Positions 53,163-62,595 of a stretch of DNA of 64,000 nucleotides are shown piece by piece. The stretch lies in NCBI GenBank assembly GCA_963726315.1, contig CAVSBZ010000007.1, positions 620,001-684,000 of the forward strand. Reading direction: 5' to 3'. The notes under the pieces were generated by a model that was given only the letters and a program-made list of their open reading frames with translations, made no database searches and had not been told where the DNA came from. A program made the position numbers and the translations under genes. This stretch comes from FEB-25 sp963726315 (lineage in GTDB: Bacteria; Chloroflexota; Anaerolineae; Anaerolineales; UBA4823). Positions within the stretch are counted from its first letter, which is position 1. Every line of letters begins with the position of its first letter.

Positions 53163-54341
53163 TTAACCTGGCAGATGAATGGAGCGATAGATTCCATCGG
53201 TATCGGGCTTGAGGTCAGATATTGAGCTCACAGCGTCCAGGTTGATGGGTCCATAAACATGGGGGAACAGTATACCCTCCACATTTTCCCAGCGAACTTC
53301 AGCTGCCAATTTTTCCGGATCGAGCCATAAAAGGATCATATCGGAGCCGCCAAGATAAAATTGGTTTGCTACCTGCAGAACCTGCTCTGGCTGTGAGCAG
53401 TGAATAAAACCAACCCGCTCAAGTGAAGTGTCGCGATATAAGCTATTATTTTGAGCCTGAAGCCACTCTGGTCTTGGGCAGATGTGTACAAGCAGGTTGG
53501 GCCGCTCGATTTCCAGGCAGCGATCCTGACCGGACAAATCTTTGAAGATGTGCACAGATGAAAGAGGAAAATTATGATGAGCCGGGGCAGATACATCTTC
53601 ACCCTGGGTTGATTCAATCTCCAGAAGCAGCAATCCTCCGCAGACCAGCTGATTCCTGGCTTGCTCTAGCAATTTGCCAATCAATACAGTACCATCCATA
53701 CCGCCATCCAGGGCTAAACGTGGTTCTCTATCGAACACTGGCAAGGTCATCAGCAGGCCAGTAGGGATGTACGGCAGGTTGGCGCAGATCATTTTGAATG
53801 GCCCGGAGATACCATCCAGCAAATTCGCCCGTTTGAATTCCAAACGATCTGTTAGCCCATGGATCCTTGCATTTTCCTGGGCAATATTCAAGGCTTCTAA
53901 CGAAATATCTGTCAGGAGCATGCGTAAATCGGGGATGCTTTTTACCATGCTGATCCCAATACACCCTGAGCCAGTTCCCACATCGATGGCGTACCTCCGG
54001 GTTGGATGTATATTGAACCAGCTAATCGCACGCTCGACCAACAGCTCGGTCTCAGGACGGGGTATAAGCACAGCTGGAGTCAGATGAAAATCCAACCCAT
54101 AAAACTCCCTATGCCCGATGATGTAGGGCAAAGGCTCTCCCATTGTTAATCGCTCAGCTGCCTGGAGAATAGTACTGTATTGCGTGCTGGTCAAAGCTGC
54201 TTCAGGATGAGCGAGTAACCAGGATCGAGGTTGTTCAAGGTAGTGCGCCAATAAAACTTGAACATCCAATAAGGCTGTATCACTAGATGGCTGTAGCTGA
54301 TGATAAAGCTGCGACTGAATTTCTTGTATCGTTATATCCAT
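53163..54341 (-). CDS. prmC: PrmC release-factor methyltransferase fused to a DUF952 domain
   Basis: 392 residues. The first 280 are PrmC: GHREFYGLDFHLTPAVLIPRPETELLVE, the SAM loop AIDVGTGSGCIGI, and the substrate motif as NLPY (ANLPYIPT) in place of the usual NPPY. PrmC methylates the Gln of GGQ in release factors. From about residue 285 a DUF952 domain follows: VHICPRPEWLQ, GFIHCSQPEQVLQVANQFY, LLWLDPEKL and LFPHVYGPINLDAV. This domain is normally a free-standing protein of unknown role. prfA, encoding its substrate, is 89 bp upstream on the same strand. Confidence 0.9.
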   Translation of the reverse strand: MDITIQEIQSQLYHQLQPSSDTALLDVQVLLAHYLEQPRSWLLAHPEAALTSTQYSTILQAAERLTMGEPLPYIIGHREFYGLDFHLTPAVLIPRPETELLVERAISWFNIHPTRRYAIDVGTGSGCIGISMVKSIPDLRMLLTDISLEALNIAQENARIHGLTDRLEFKRANLLDGISGPFKMICANLPYIPTGLLMTLPVFDREPRLALDGGMDGTVLIGKLLEQARNQLVCGGLLLLEIESTQGEDVSAPAHHNFPLSSVHIFKDLSGQDRCLEIERPNLLVHICPRPEWLQAQNNSLYRDTSLERVGFIHCSQPEQVLQVANQFYLGGSDMILLWLDPEKLAAEVRWENVEGILFPHVYGPINLDAVSSISDLKPDTDGIYRSIHLPG

Positions 54342-54430
54342 TGAAATTATCGACGACCCATATCAAGTTTTTATGGGCAGGAATCGCTCAGATTTATTCG
54401 ACTTCTGGATTTCGGGCTAACAAACTGAGG

Positions 54431-55531
54431 TTAATTATCGTTTTCGATCACAGGCTCTTCACCGAGGGTGGCGAGTCGTTCGGACTCATCCCGGGTAGCC
54501 AACTCATCGATGAAATCATCCAATAAGGTGCCAGTCATGAAACCAGTCAGGTTGTAGGTGGATTGATTTATTCGGTGATCGGTCACGCGTGATTGAGGGT
54601 AGTTATAAGTGCGGATTTTTTCTGCGCGTTCGCCACTGCCTACCTGAGAGCGGCGATTGGCATCGATCTCAGCACGACGCTTATCTTCTTCGATCTCATA
54701 TAAACGGGCACGTAAAATGCTCATGGCGCGCAAGCGGTTCTGCAGCTGGGAACGTTCATCCTGGCAGGCGACAACAATTCCTGTGGGAATGTGGGTGATA
54801 CGCACTGCGGTAGAATTTTTCTGAACATTCTGACCGCCTGCTCCAGCCGACTTGTAGACATCCACATGAATATCGGATTCAGGGATATTGATTTCAACTT
54901 CATCGACTTCAGCCAAAACTGCCACCGTGGCAGTGGAGGTGTGGATTCGTCCTTGAGATTCAGTCACAGGCACACGTTGGACACGATGGACCCCGGATTC
55001 ATATTTCAGGCGTGAATAAGCCCCTTTACCTTTAACCAGGAAAATGATTTCCTTTATCCCTCCGATACCGATCTCACTCGATGAAAGGATTTCGATATTC
55101 CACTTGCGTGTTTCGGCATAGTGGGAATAAAGCCTGAATAGATCGGCTGCAAATATGGCAGCTTCATCGCCACCCGTGCCCGCCCGTATTTCCATAATCA
55201 CGTTACGATCATCGCGCGGGTCTTTCGGTAAAAGCATAGTCTTGATCTCGCGTTCTAGTTGTTCGATCTGGGGTTCAAGGTCAAGTATTTCTGCTTCTGC
55301 CATCATACCCAGCTCAACGTCGTCTCCACCAACCAAGGATTGAGCTTCGTCCATCCTCTGGAGGGCGTGGTGGTATTGGCGTGCCTTGTTGACAAGGGTT
55401 TCCAGATCGATACGCTCCTTATTAAGCTCGGCGGCGCGTTGATAGTCATCGCCGACTTCCATTAACAATCGGTTAAGCTCCTCGTAGCGCAGCTCAATTC
55501 CAACCAGCTTGTCCAACAAATCTAAAGCCAT
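54431..55531 (-). CDS. prfA: Peptide chain release factor 1
   Basis: 366 residues. RF1 reads UAA and UAG and triggers release of the peptide. The GGQ motif lies in GAGGQNVQKNSTAVR (about residue 232), and the stop-codon reading segment is VQRVPVTESQGRIHTS, with PVT in the place of the PxT tripeptide. EIRAGTGGDEAAIFA and the C-terminal RVTDHRINQSTYNL are also typical. ATG 55531 has AGGGAAAA upstream. It forms a unit with prmC. Confidence 0.96.
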   Translation of the reverse strand: MALDLLDKLVGIELRYEELNRLLMEVGDDYQRAAELNKERIDLETLVNKARQYHHALQRMDEAQSLVGGDDVELGMMAEAEILDLEPQIEQLEREIKTMLLPKDPRDDRNVIMEIRAGTGGDEAAIFAADLFRLYSHYAETRKWNIEILSSSEIGIGGIKEIIFLVKGKGAYSRLKYESGVHRVQRVPVTESQGRIHTSTATVAVLAEVDEVEINIPESDIHVDVYKSAGAGGQNVQKNSTAVRITHIPTGIVVACQDERSQLQNRLRAMSILRARLYEIEEDKRRAEIDANRRSQVGSGERAEKIRTYNYPQSRVTDHRINQSTYNLTGFMTGTLLDDFIDELATRDESERLATLGEEPVIENDN

Positions 55532-55662
55532 TTTTCCCTGTATGTCTCCCAGTCAAGAAAATGATTATACCACCGGAACTTTTAAGAATTTTCTACCGTC
55601 TAATCTGCAACTTACCCGTCAAAATATAGAAATCGCCTAGCTTGTTCGTCCAGGAGGAGATT

Positions 55663-58041
55663 ATGAAACCGAAAGCTGTACTATTTAGCGTAATCTTATC
55701 CATCGTCCTATTCTCAACCATGCTATTCCCTGCTTCAGCTCTGGCAGATGGCATCATCATCCCAGATCCACCCGTTTGCGACCCCACCCCCTGCCCGCCA
55801 GTGATCATACCCATGGACCAGCTGGTGATCCGCTATCACCACGTGACCGTTGCGATAAAAGAGCAGCTGGCAATCACTCATGTGGACCAGGTGTTTTATA
55901 ACCCCAACGATTGGACTATCGAAGGGACGTACATATTTCCCATCCCGGATGATGCGGCGGTTTCCGGGTTCACCTTGTGGGTGGATGGAAAGCCGGTGGA
56001 GGGTCAGGTGTTGGACGCAACCCAGGCTCGCCAGACTTACGAGCAAATCGTATCCAGTATGCGCGACCCGGCACTGCTTGAATATATCGGGCGTGGTGCG
56101 GTACAGGCAAGGATATTTCCAATTGCACCGCAGGCAGAACGCAGGATTGAGCTGGAGTACACCCAGGCACTCCCTGCCGAAGGAGGCCTGGTGCGATATG
56201 GTTACCCGCTCAACACTGAGAAATTTTCGGCGTTGCCGATCGAATCGGTCAGCATCAGTGTCGAGATCCAGTCAAGCGTGCCCATCCGGGCAGTATATTC
56301 ACCCAGCCACGAGGTAGGCGTAAACCGGGAAAGCCAAAACCAGGTGACGGCAGGTTATGAAGCCACAAATGTGCTTCCGGACTCAGATTTCACCTTGTAT
56401 TACTCACTAGGCGAAACGGAAGCGTTCCACCTACTTACATTTCGTGACCCAACCGACAGCACCGACTCAGATGGTTTCTTCCTTGTGCTGCTTGCTCCGA
56501 AGATCAATACCGTCGATCAAGTTATCCCTAAAGATATCATCCTGGTGCTTGACCATTCAGGCAGCATGGAGGGGGAGAAATTCCAGCAGGCACAACAAGC
56601 CACCCGATACATTCTGGATAATCTCAATCCTGAGGACCGGTTCAACATCGTTTCCTTCAGCACGGGTATCGAAATGTACGCCAGCAGCCTGCGACATGTT
56701 TCAGAGATATCCGAAGCTGAAGCATGGGTAGATAGCATGCGGGCAGAAGGTTCCACGGATATCAACCGGGCGCTTCTCGAGGCAGCTGCTTTGGTGGACA
56801 GCGAACGATCAACGTACCTTATCTTCCTGACAGATGGCTTACCTACAGAGGGTGTTACCGACAGCCAATCCATCCTAACCAATTTCTCTACCAATGCACC
56901 GGAAAACCTGCGTTTATTCACCTTTGGAGTTGGCTATGACGTGGATACAATCTTGTTGGACAGCCTGTCTCAGGACCATCATGGTCGCAGCTCATACATC
57001 CAACCTGGGATGAAACTGGACGAAACCCTTTCATCCTTCTATAACGGGATAAGCACTCCGGTTTTGACTAACTTAAGTCTTGATTTTAATGGCGTATCCA
57101 CATATGACCTTTACCCCTACCCGCTGCCAGACTTGTTTGCTGGAGCTCAAGTGGTGCTGCTGGGACGCTACCGGGAGGGTGGTGAGGCTGATATCCGCCT
57201 GAGCGGTGAGGTGAATGGTAAGCAGCAGACATTTACCTTCGCTGAGCAGAAATTTGAAGCACAGAGCCCTGTCAATTCATTACAATCATCCATCCCGAGA
57301 TTATGGGCAACCCGCAAGGTAGGTTACCTTCTGAATGAAATCCGCCTACGAGGTGCCAACCAGGAGATTATCGATCAAATCGTGCACCTGAGCATACGCT
57401 ACGGCATTGTCACACCTTATACCTCATACCTGGTGACAGAGCAAGCCCCTTTAGGTGGAGCTGAACAACAACGCCTGGCGGAAGACACATTTGAAAAGAT
57501 GCAGGCAATGCCCACGGCGGCTCCTTCCGGTCAGGCAGCGGTCCAATCGGCGGCAGACGCCGGGGCGATGCAGGGGGCAAGCAATGCACCGGCGGTACAA
57601 GGTGAAGCTGCGAGCAGTGTGCGGGTGGTCGGCTCACGGACCTTCGTTTTATCGGAAGGTAAGTGGATTGACACAGCTTTTGACCCTGACACGATGAAAC
57701 CCACGCAAGTAGGATTCCTTTCTGCAGATTACTTTACCTTGGTCGCAGATCATCCTGAGCTGGCAGACGCCTTTGCCCTGGGAGAGCAGGTGATTGCGAT
57801 ATCAAATGGAACGGCGTATGAAGTTATGCCAGATGAGACGACATCCCAACCGACAGACATTACACCTACACCTCATAACCCAGACAAACCAACTGCAACA
57901 CCCAATTCAGCAAGCAAACCAACTGCGACCCCTGTAAATGTACCTCCAAGGAAGATATCCGGTTTATGCGGCACAATAGTATTGCCATTCATACTCGTCC
58001 CATTGTTGGTGATGGTGATTAGACCAAAACGCAAGCACTAA
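55663..58041 (+). CDS. VIT and VWA domain surface protein
   Basis: 792 residues from ATG 55663, which follows AGGAGGAGatt; seven extra residues upstream are unlikely. A signal peptide (AVLFSVILSIVLFSTMLF) leads to a VIT domain (about 50-170: VDQVFYNPNDWTIEGTYIFPIP), then a VWA domain (about 300-480) with the metal site DHSGS in LVLDHSGSMEGEKFQQ. A low-complexity Ala/Gln stretch and a Thr/Pro-rich spacer (TPTPHNPDKPTATPNS) precede a C-terminal helix and KRKH tail, so the protein is anchored by its C-terminus. VIT/VWA proteins act in adhesion or surface assembly; the partner is unknown. Confidence 0.88.
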   Translation: MKPKAVLFSVILSIVLFSTMLFPASALADGIIIPDPPVCDPTPCPPVIIPMDQLVIRYHHVTVAIKEQLAITHVDQVFYNPNDWTIEGTYIFPIPDDAAVSGFTLWVDGKPVEGQVLDATQARQTYEQIVSSMRDPALLEYIGRGAVQARIFPIAPQAERRIELEYTQALPAEGGLVRYGYPLNTEKFSALPIESVSISVEIQSSVPIRAVYSPSHEVGVNRESQNQVTAGYEATNVLPDSDFTLYYSLGETEAFHLLTFRDPTDSTDSDGFFLVLLAPKINTVDQVIPKDIILVLDHSGSMEGEKFQQAQQATRYILDNLNPEDRFNIVSFSTGIEMYASSLRHVSEISEAEAWVDSMRAEGSTDINRALLEAAALVDSERSTYLIFLTDGLPTEGVTDSQSILTNFSTNAPENLRLFTFGVGYDVDTILLDSLSQDHHGRSSYIQPGMKLDETLSSFYNGISTPVLTNLSLDFNGVSTYDLYPYPLPDLFAGAQVVLLGRYREGGEADIRLSGEVNGKQQTFTFAEQKFEAQSPVNSLQSSIPRLWATRKVGYLLNEIRLRGANQEIIDQIVHLSIRYGIVTPYTSYLVTEQAPLGGAEQQRLAEDTFEKMQAMPTAAPSGQAAVQSAADAGAMQGASNAPAVQGEAASSVRVVGSRTFVLSEGKWIDTAFDPDTMKPTQVGFLSADYFTLVADHPELADAFALGEQVIAISNGTAYEVMPDETTSQPTDITPTPHNPDKPTATPNSASKPTATPVNVPPRKISGLCGTIVLPFILVPLLVMVIRPKRKH

Positions 58042-58066
58042 ACCTCGAAAAAAGCGAAGAGCATGG

Positions 58067-58097
58067 TTACCCCCCAGAGCACCCAGCTGGGGGGTAA
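58067..58097 (+). terminator. Hairpin terminator after the VIT/VWA gene
   Basis: TTACCCCCCAG pairs with CTGGGGGGTAA in an 11-bp perfect stem around a 9-base loop, followed by TTTATT, 25 bp after the stop. Confidence 0.85.
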
Positions 58098-58176
58098 TTT
58101 ATTAGTTCGCCTTGCGAAGGAATGTTTTCAGAGAGAATCAAAGCTAGTTTTTACGATGACGAATTTGTTCTCGGGT

Positions 58177-58208
58177 TATAATCTTACTTGTACCTGGTGG
58201 GACACACA
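58177..58208 (+). promoter_or_regulatory. -10 element plus shared GGTGGGACACACA motif
   Basis: TATAAT (58177-58182) is followed 13 bases later by GGTGGGACACACA (58196-58208), identical to the motif upstream of the LRR gene (11684-11696). No good -35 is seen. Confidence 0.45.
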
Positions 58209-58232
58209 TTTTCATATTGAGGAGAGTGCAAT

Positions 58233-60431
58233 ATGGTGAGACGGATATTCTTCCTATTCAACATTGCTGCCGTCATGGCATTGCTCATGCAGGGGGGTTA
58301 TCTCCATAGTGGGCGGGCGTCTGCGCCTGTGACCGTTGAAGGCACCTTTCTGATCATTTGGGGAGATGGCTTAGGCGGATCCAGCGACACAGAACTCAGC
58401 TATTATCTCTCTACAGTACAGAATGACCCCATCCAGCTGATCGTCGATGAGGAATTGCTCAAATCGGTGGGCGGATCGATTGGCCTCAACCGAAAGCCGG
58501 TCATCCTCCAGGGGATATGGGATGATCTGGGGAAGGCATTGCTGGTGCAAACCATAACATTGGCAGAGGGGGAGCAAGCAACTCCGCAGGGCGTATACGG
58601 TCCGCAGCCGTGGGTATCCATCATGTGCAAGTTCAAAGACTATGCGGATGAGCCGAATAATTTGCAGTATTTCAAGAATATGTACTCCATGGAATATCCC
58701 GGGCTTGATCACTTCTGGCGGCAAAACTCGTATGACCTAGCTAACCTGGAAGGCTCGGATGCATTTGGATGGTACATGCTGCCCCAGAACCGGGATTATT
58801 ACGTGTATAACGACCAATTGGATTTTGGGAGAGCAGCCGAGGATTGCACCGCGGTCGCCGATGCTGACGTCTATTATCCAGATTATGTTGGCATCAACTT
58901 GATGTTCAACTACACCCTGGATTGCTGCGCCTGGGGAGGTGCATGGCAGCTGAACAGGGATGGTCACAACCAGGTTTGGCGGATGACCTGGGAACCGCCC
59001 TGGGGCTACCAGAATATAGGAGTCATCGCGCATGAGACGGGGCATGGTTTTGGCTTACCGCATTCTTTGGGAAACTGCCAAAATGGATACGATAATCGCT
59101 GGGATGTGCTGAGCGACGTGTGGAGCAATGGGAGTGATCCAACCTGGGGGACAATGGGCCAACATACGATCTCTTATCACAAAGAACTGGTGGAGTGGAT
59201 CAAACCCGGCGAATACTTTACCGCCAATCCCGGTACGGTATCTACAATTACGATGGAGCGATTGGCACTGCCGCAGACGAACAATTACCTGGCGGCACGC
59301 ATCCCGATCAACGGCAACGCGGAGTACTTTTATACACTGGAAGTGCGGCAGCAGACGGATAACCTGATCGATTACGACAAGTGGCTGCCGGGATTTGCAG
59401 TCATCATCCATGACGTGGAGGTGAGCCGACCTGAACCTGCCATCGTCATCGACCAGGATGGGGATTGCGACACCGGGGATGCAGGGGCGATGTACACCCC
59501 AGGTGAAGTGTTTACGGATATGGCAAACGGCATTACGGTGTCCATCGAACAAGCAACTGATTCTGGCTATGTGGTGACGATCAATAACCGCTACACGGTG
59601 GTGGAAAATGTGGAAATTACAAGCCCGACCGAGGGAAATCTAGGAGAGAGCGTGCCTTTCACAGCCACAGTCAGCCCAGAGGATGCGGCTACACCGATCA
59701 CCTATATCTGGGAAGCGACAGGTATACCACCGGTGCAACACAGCGGTGATACCGTGGATAATGTTGAATTCACCTGGGAAGAGGCAGGGACGAAGACGAT
59801 CACGGTCACTGCGTCCAATGCAGGGGGGAGCGTTGTGGATACCCATATCATCGAAATTGATAAAAAAGTGCCCATTGTATCGGTAAGTGGCCTTAATAAT
59901 AGCATCGTTGGCGTTACTAACATATTCACAGCAACTGTAATACCGGATGATTTGATGCTGCCGATCACTTATACGTGGCAGGCGAGTGGACTAGCAACCA
60001 TCACGCATACAGCAGGCTTGAGTGACACTGCCAATTTCACCTGGGAAAACCCGGGAACACAGCTGATCACGGTTACGGTTGAGAATGTTGAAGGCTCAAG
60101 TCTAGACACAATATCAGTAGATGTACTGATGCCGCCATTGAGCGTGGAAGTCAGCGGACCGAAGGCGGGGGAAGTGGGAGATAGTTCCATTTTTACATCA
60201 ACGGTATTTCCTATTTCTGCCACGGTGCCAATCACGTATGTATGGTCGGTTGATGGCGAGGTGGTCATCACCCACACGAGTGGAATAACCGACAGCGTGA
60301 TGATCGACTGGGAGGAGCCAGGGATGCATATGGTTTCGGTGTCTGCGACGAACCCGGCGGGAAGCGTGGAAGAGGATTGGACATTCACGGTGTATATCAG
60401 GGTGTTAATACCGATCAGCATGAGGAATTGA
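58233..60431 (+). CDS. Secreted M6-like metalloprotease with three PKD-like domains
   Basis: 732 residues. After a signal peptide (IAAVMALLMQGGYLHSG) comes a protease domain with the zinc motif HETGHGFGLPH at about residue 265-280 (VIAHETGHGFGLPHSLG) followed by WGTMGQH. This layout resembles M6 (immune inhibitor A-like) enzymes. From about residue 450 there are three similar 85-residue PKD/Ig-like domains, each with PITYxW and a GTxxITVT-type strand. The chain ends RVLIPISMRN, recalling the LRR protein tail. The ATG has GGAGAG upstream. The target is unknown; digestion of outside protein is likely. Confidence 0.82.
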   Translation: MVRRIFFLFNIAAVMALLMQGGYLHSGRASAPVTVEGTFLIIWGDGLGGSSDTELSYYLSTVQNDPIQLIVDEELLKSVGGSIGLNRKPVILQGIWDDLGKALLVQTITLAEGEQATPQGVYGPQPWVSIMCKFKDYADEPNNLQYFKNMYSMEYPGLDHFWRQNSYDLANLEGSDAFGWYMLPQNRDYYVYNDQLDFGRAAEDCTAVADADVYYPDYVGINLMFNYTLDCCAWGGAWQLNRDGHNQVWRMTWEPPWGYQNIGVIAHETGHGFGLPHSLGNCQNGYDNRWDVLSDVWSNGSDPTWGTMGQHTISYHKELVEWIKPGEYFTANPGTVSTITMERLALPQTNNYLAARIPINGNAEYFYTLEVRQQTDNLIDYDKWLPGFAVIIHDVEVSRPEPAIVIDQDGDCDTGDAGAMYTPGEVFTDMANGITVSIEQATDSGYVVTINNRYTVVENVEITSPTEGNLGESVPFTATVSPEDAATPITYIWEATGIPPVQHSGDTVDNVEFTWEEAGTKTITVTASNAGGSVVDTHIIEIDKKVPIVSVSGLNNSIVGVTNIFTATVIPDDLMLPITYTWQASGLATITHTAGLSDTANFTWENPGTQLITVTVENVEGSSLDTISVDVLMPPLSVEVSGPKAGEVGDSSIFTSTVFPISATVPITYVWSVDGEVVITHTSGITDSVMIDWEEPGMHMVSVSATNPAGSVEEDWTFTVYIRVLIPISMRN

Positions 60432-61155
60432 TGTTATTGAGACCATTATTTGGCACGTATTGTTAATAAAAAAAGGAAAAAACGAAACAATTCAAATAAT
60501 TTTCTGATGGATCTGTCTGGCGTTGAACTTGGAATCCTAGCATAGAAGAGATGTTAAGGTTCGAGCTGATGGACAATTCCATTGATCTAGTGTTCGATCG
60601 ATGTGGGTTACTCCAGCTAAATAAAAGGTAAATGTATATGAATTAATAAAAAAAACAATCAAAAACAATTCATTTTTTTATCTATGATTGGTAATGTGCA
60701 GAGTAGTAGATGGAAGGGAGATCGCTCGTTCTGAGATGGCACGGATAGATTGGGAAGGATCGTATTGATAGAGTGAGATCCAAAGCTTAAGATTTAGTAT
60801 CCGTAGAGATCAACCAGAATACAAGCGATTATTATCGAGACAACCCAATCGGTACAGAAGACCACTGATAGAAGTAATCCATAGAAAAGCATCTTAAACA
60901 GATGAAAATCATTCTGTACCGAAGCACACTGATGTAATTACTCAGCAGGAGCAAAGGCATCATGTGATTATAAATAAAACACAGAGCAATTGCTCCCCGA
61001 AAAATTGCGGGGACGGGTTCTAAGGACTTCGGAGTGTACAAGGAATCGTGGATTCTGAGAGCGTCCTTATCCCCCGAAAACCAGCGGGGATTCCCAATGA
61101 CAGCATGGGTGACTATTACACACTGATTATAGCACAAACGTTCTAATCCACAAGA
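60432..61155. other. Gene-free AT-rich spacer with a miniature element
   Basis: About 720 bp between the metalloprotease and the IS66 element. It has runs of A, no clear gene, and contains the 186-bp element at 60934-61119. Two similar short strings (GTACAGAAG...CACTGAT near 60852 and GTACCGAAG...CACTGAT near 60916) lie just outside its left end. Confidence 0.55.
60934..61119. mobile_element. 186-bp non-autonomous IS66-related element (MITE) with 8-bp target duplication
   Basis: The left end GTAATTACTCAGC differs by one base from the 13-bp repeat of the neighbouring IS66 element; the right end GGTGACTATTAC is a shortened inverse of it. Both flanks carry ACACTGAT (60926-60933 and 61120-61127), an 8-bp direct repeat, the hallmark of IS66-family insertion. 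No transposase is encoded. Inside are two CCCCG...CGGGG hairpins around a nested stem with AAGGAC/GTCCTT. It could be moved by the nearby transposase. Confidence 0.75.
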
Positions 61156-62595
61156 GTAATTACTCACCGCAACCGGAAATCGGGAGTGAAGGCGGACCGA
61201 AAAGAGCTTGGATCGCATCAAAAGCACGAACCCCAGCCAATTCAGCTGTATCAATGACCGATGCTAACGCTGCATAAGTGTTTGTGCCCCAGTTGGAGCG
61301 AAATCCATTGGTAACCTTACGATGCACAACCGAGTGACGCAAGGCGCGCTCAGCGACGTTGTTTGTCGGCTCAACATCGTTGCGATGCAAGAACACAAAC
61401 AGACAGGAGCGATATTTCAAATAGCGGCGCTGTAATCTCTGCGCTTCGGGTGGAGCTAAGTCTTGGTGCAGCAGGCGATCACAATTACGCTCAATCTGAG
61501 CTACTTGTTTATCAAATTGTGCGCTAGTCATCTGGTCACGTTGGCGATGAACTTGGATGGCATGTAGAAATAGCTTTCGCAGAGCGTGGGCCCAGGTCAA
61601 ATGAGGCTGAGCATCCAAAATATGCTGCAAGGCGCGCAATTGATGGGCCATACATAACTGTCTTTGCCTGGCAGGGGCTTTCAACTGTCCCCCATAACAG
61701 TCGCTCACCCATACTTCCGCCGGTAAATCGTGCATGACACCCCGGATCACTTCCGCACTTCGGTCACGACGGATCACATGCAAAACACTTGTCAGTGTGC
61801 AAAAAACCCATTCCCAAGCATTGGCTCCGTTGATCCGGTTGGTGGTTTCATCACAATGAACCACCTGGCTGTGGCGAACACTGTCCTGGATCTGGCCGAG
61901 CTTGCCTATTGCCCACTTTCCAGCACGTTTCATGATCTCATCGATCCCACCCTGGCTGATCTCAACCTGATGCAGGTCGAGCATTGCCTTTTGAGTGCGG
62001 ACATAGCTCATGTGCTGCTCCTGGCGATAATACACCACCGTTGCTTCCAGCCGACTTCCGAATGCACGGTGCATCTCCAACCCAGCCGGTGAACCTTCAA
62101 CTTCAGATGCACCGCACTCAGGACAGGTCACGGCGTACTGCCGTACTTCAATCACCTGGGCAGGTGCTTGAGGTAACTCGGTGATCTGGTTCACATTGAC
62201 CAATCGACCCGCTTCACTGCTCAGGTCGGTGTGACATTTACAACATGCCTTCGTACGCAGCTCAATGGTGTGATCGGGCTGTGCCACATATTTACGCACA
62301 TGCTTTTCATGCCCAACCGGTGGTCCATGCCGATGCCTTCGTCGTCCTGATGGTACGTTTCCTTTTTGGTCACGCGAGGGTGGTTGGGAGGAGTTCTTTG
62401 AAGACGTGGGCGGCTTTTGGTTCTTCTCAAACTTCAGCTTCAAGGCTTCATAGTCTGCTTGAAGTTTAGTCAGTTGTTCGTATTGCGCTAATATCAGCTC
62501 GATTAATTCATCTTTCGTTAGCGTTTCGAAGTCTGTTTTACTCACACGCGCATCTTACCAGATTTCGCGAATTTTGAGGAGGGGTGAGTAATTAC
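61156..62595 (-). mobile_element. Complete IS66-family insertion sequence (1,440 bp)
   Basis: Perfect 13-bp inverted repeats GTAATTACTCACC (61156-61168) and GGTGAGTAATTAC (62583-62595) bound a single transposase gene. The flanks are the 8-bp direct repeat CCACAAGA (61148-61155 and 62596-62603). One gene, GTAA ends and 8-bp duplication fit the single-gene (ISBst12-like) branch of IS66. It looks intact and recent. Confidence 0.93.
61160..62545 (-). CDS. IS66-family transposase
   Basis: 461 residues. A coiled N-terminus (LILAQYEQLTKLQADYEALKL) and a basic Ser/Arg-rich linker lead to a zinc-finger part with KACCKCHTDL and VTCPECGASE. The DDE catalytic core shows Asp in VHCDETTNRING, Asp in EVWVSDCYGGQL and Glu in NNVAERALRHSVVHRKV. 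It cuts and moves the element it lies in. The stop codon TAA is inside the left inverted repeat, so the gene fills nearly the whole element. The small partner proteins TnpA and TnpB of larger IS66 elements are absent. Confidence 0.95.
   Translation of the reverse strand: MSKTDFETLTKDELIELILAQYEQLTKLQADYEALKLKFEKNQKPPTSSKNSSQPPSRDQKGNVPSGRRRHRHGPPVGHEKHVRKYVAQPDHTIELRTKACCKCHTDLSSEAGRLVNVNQITELPQAPAQVIEVRQYAVTCPECGASEVEGSPAGLEMHRAFGSRLEATVVYYRQEQHMSYVRTQKAMLDLHQVEISQGGIDEIMKRAGKWAIGKLGQIQDSVRHSQVVHCDETTNRINGANAWEWVFCTLTSVLHVIRRDRSAEVIRGVMHDLPAEVWVSDCYGGQLKAPARQRQLCMAHQLRALQHILDAQPHLTWAHALRKLFLHAIQVHRQRDQMTSAQFDKQVAQIERNCDRLLHQDLAPPEAQRLQRRYLKYRSCLFVFLHRNDVEPTNNVAERALRHSVVHRKVTNGFRSNWGTNTYAALASVIDTAELAGVRAFDAIQALFGPPSLPISGCGE

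Noticed and set aside
60832..61254. 140-codon minus-strand frame crossing the left end of the IS element
   Set aside because: It runs across the inverted repeat and the miniature element, so it cannot be an old gene; no family resemblance.
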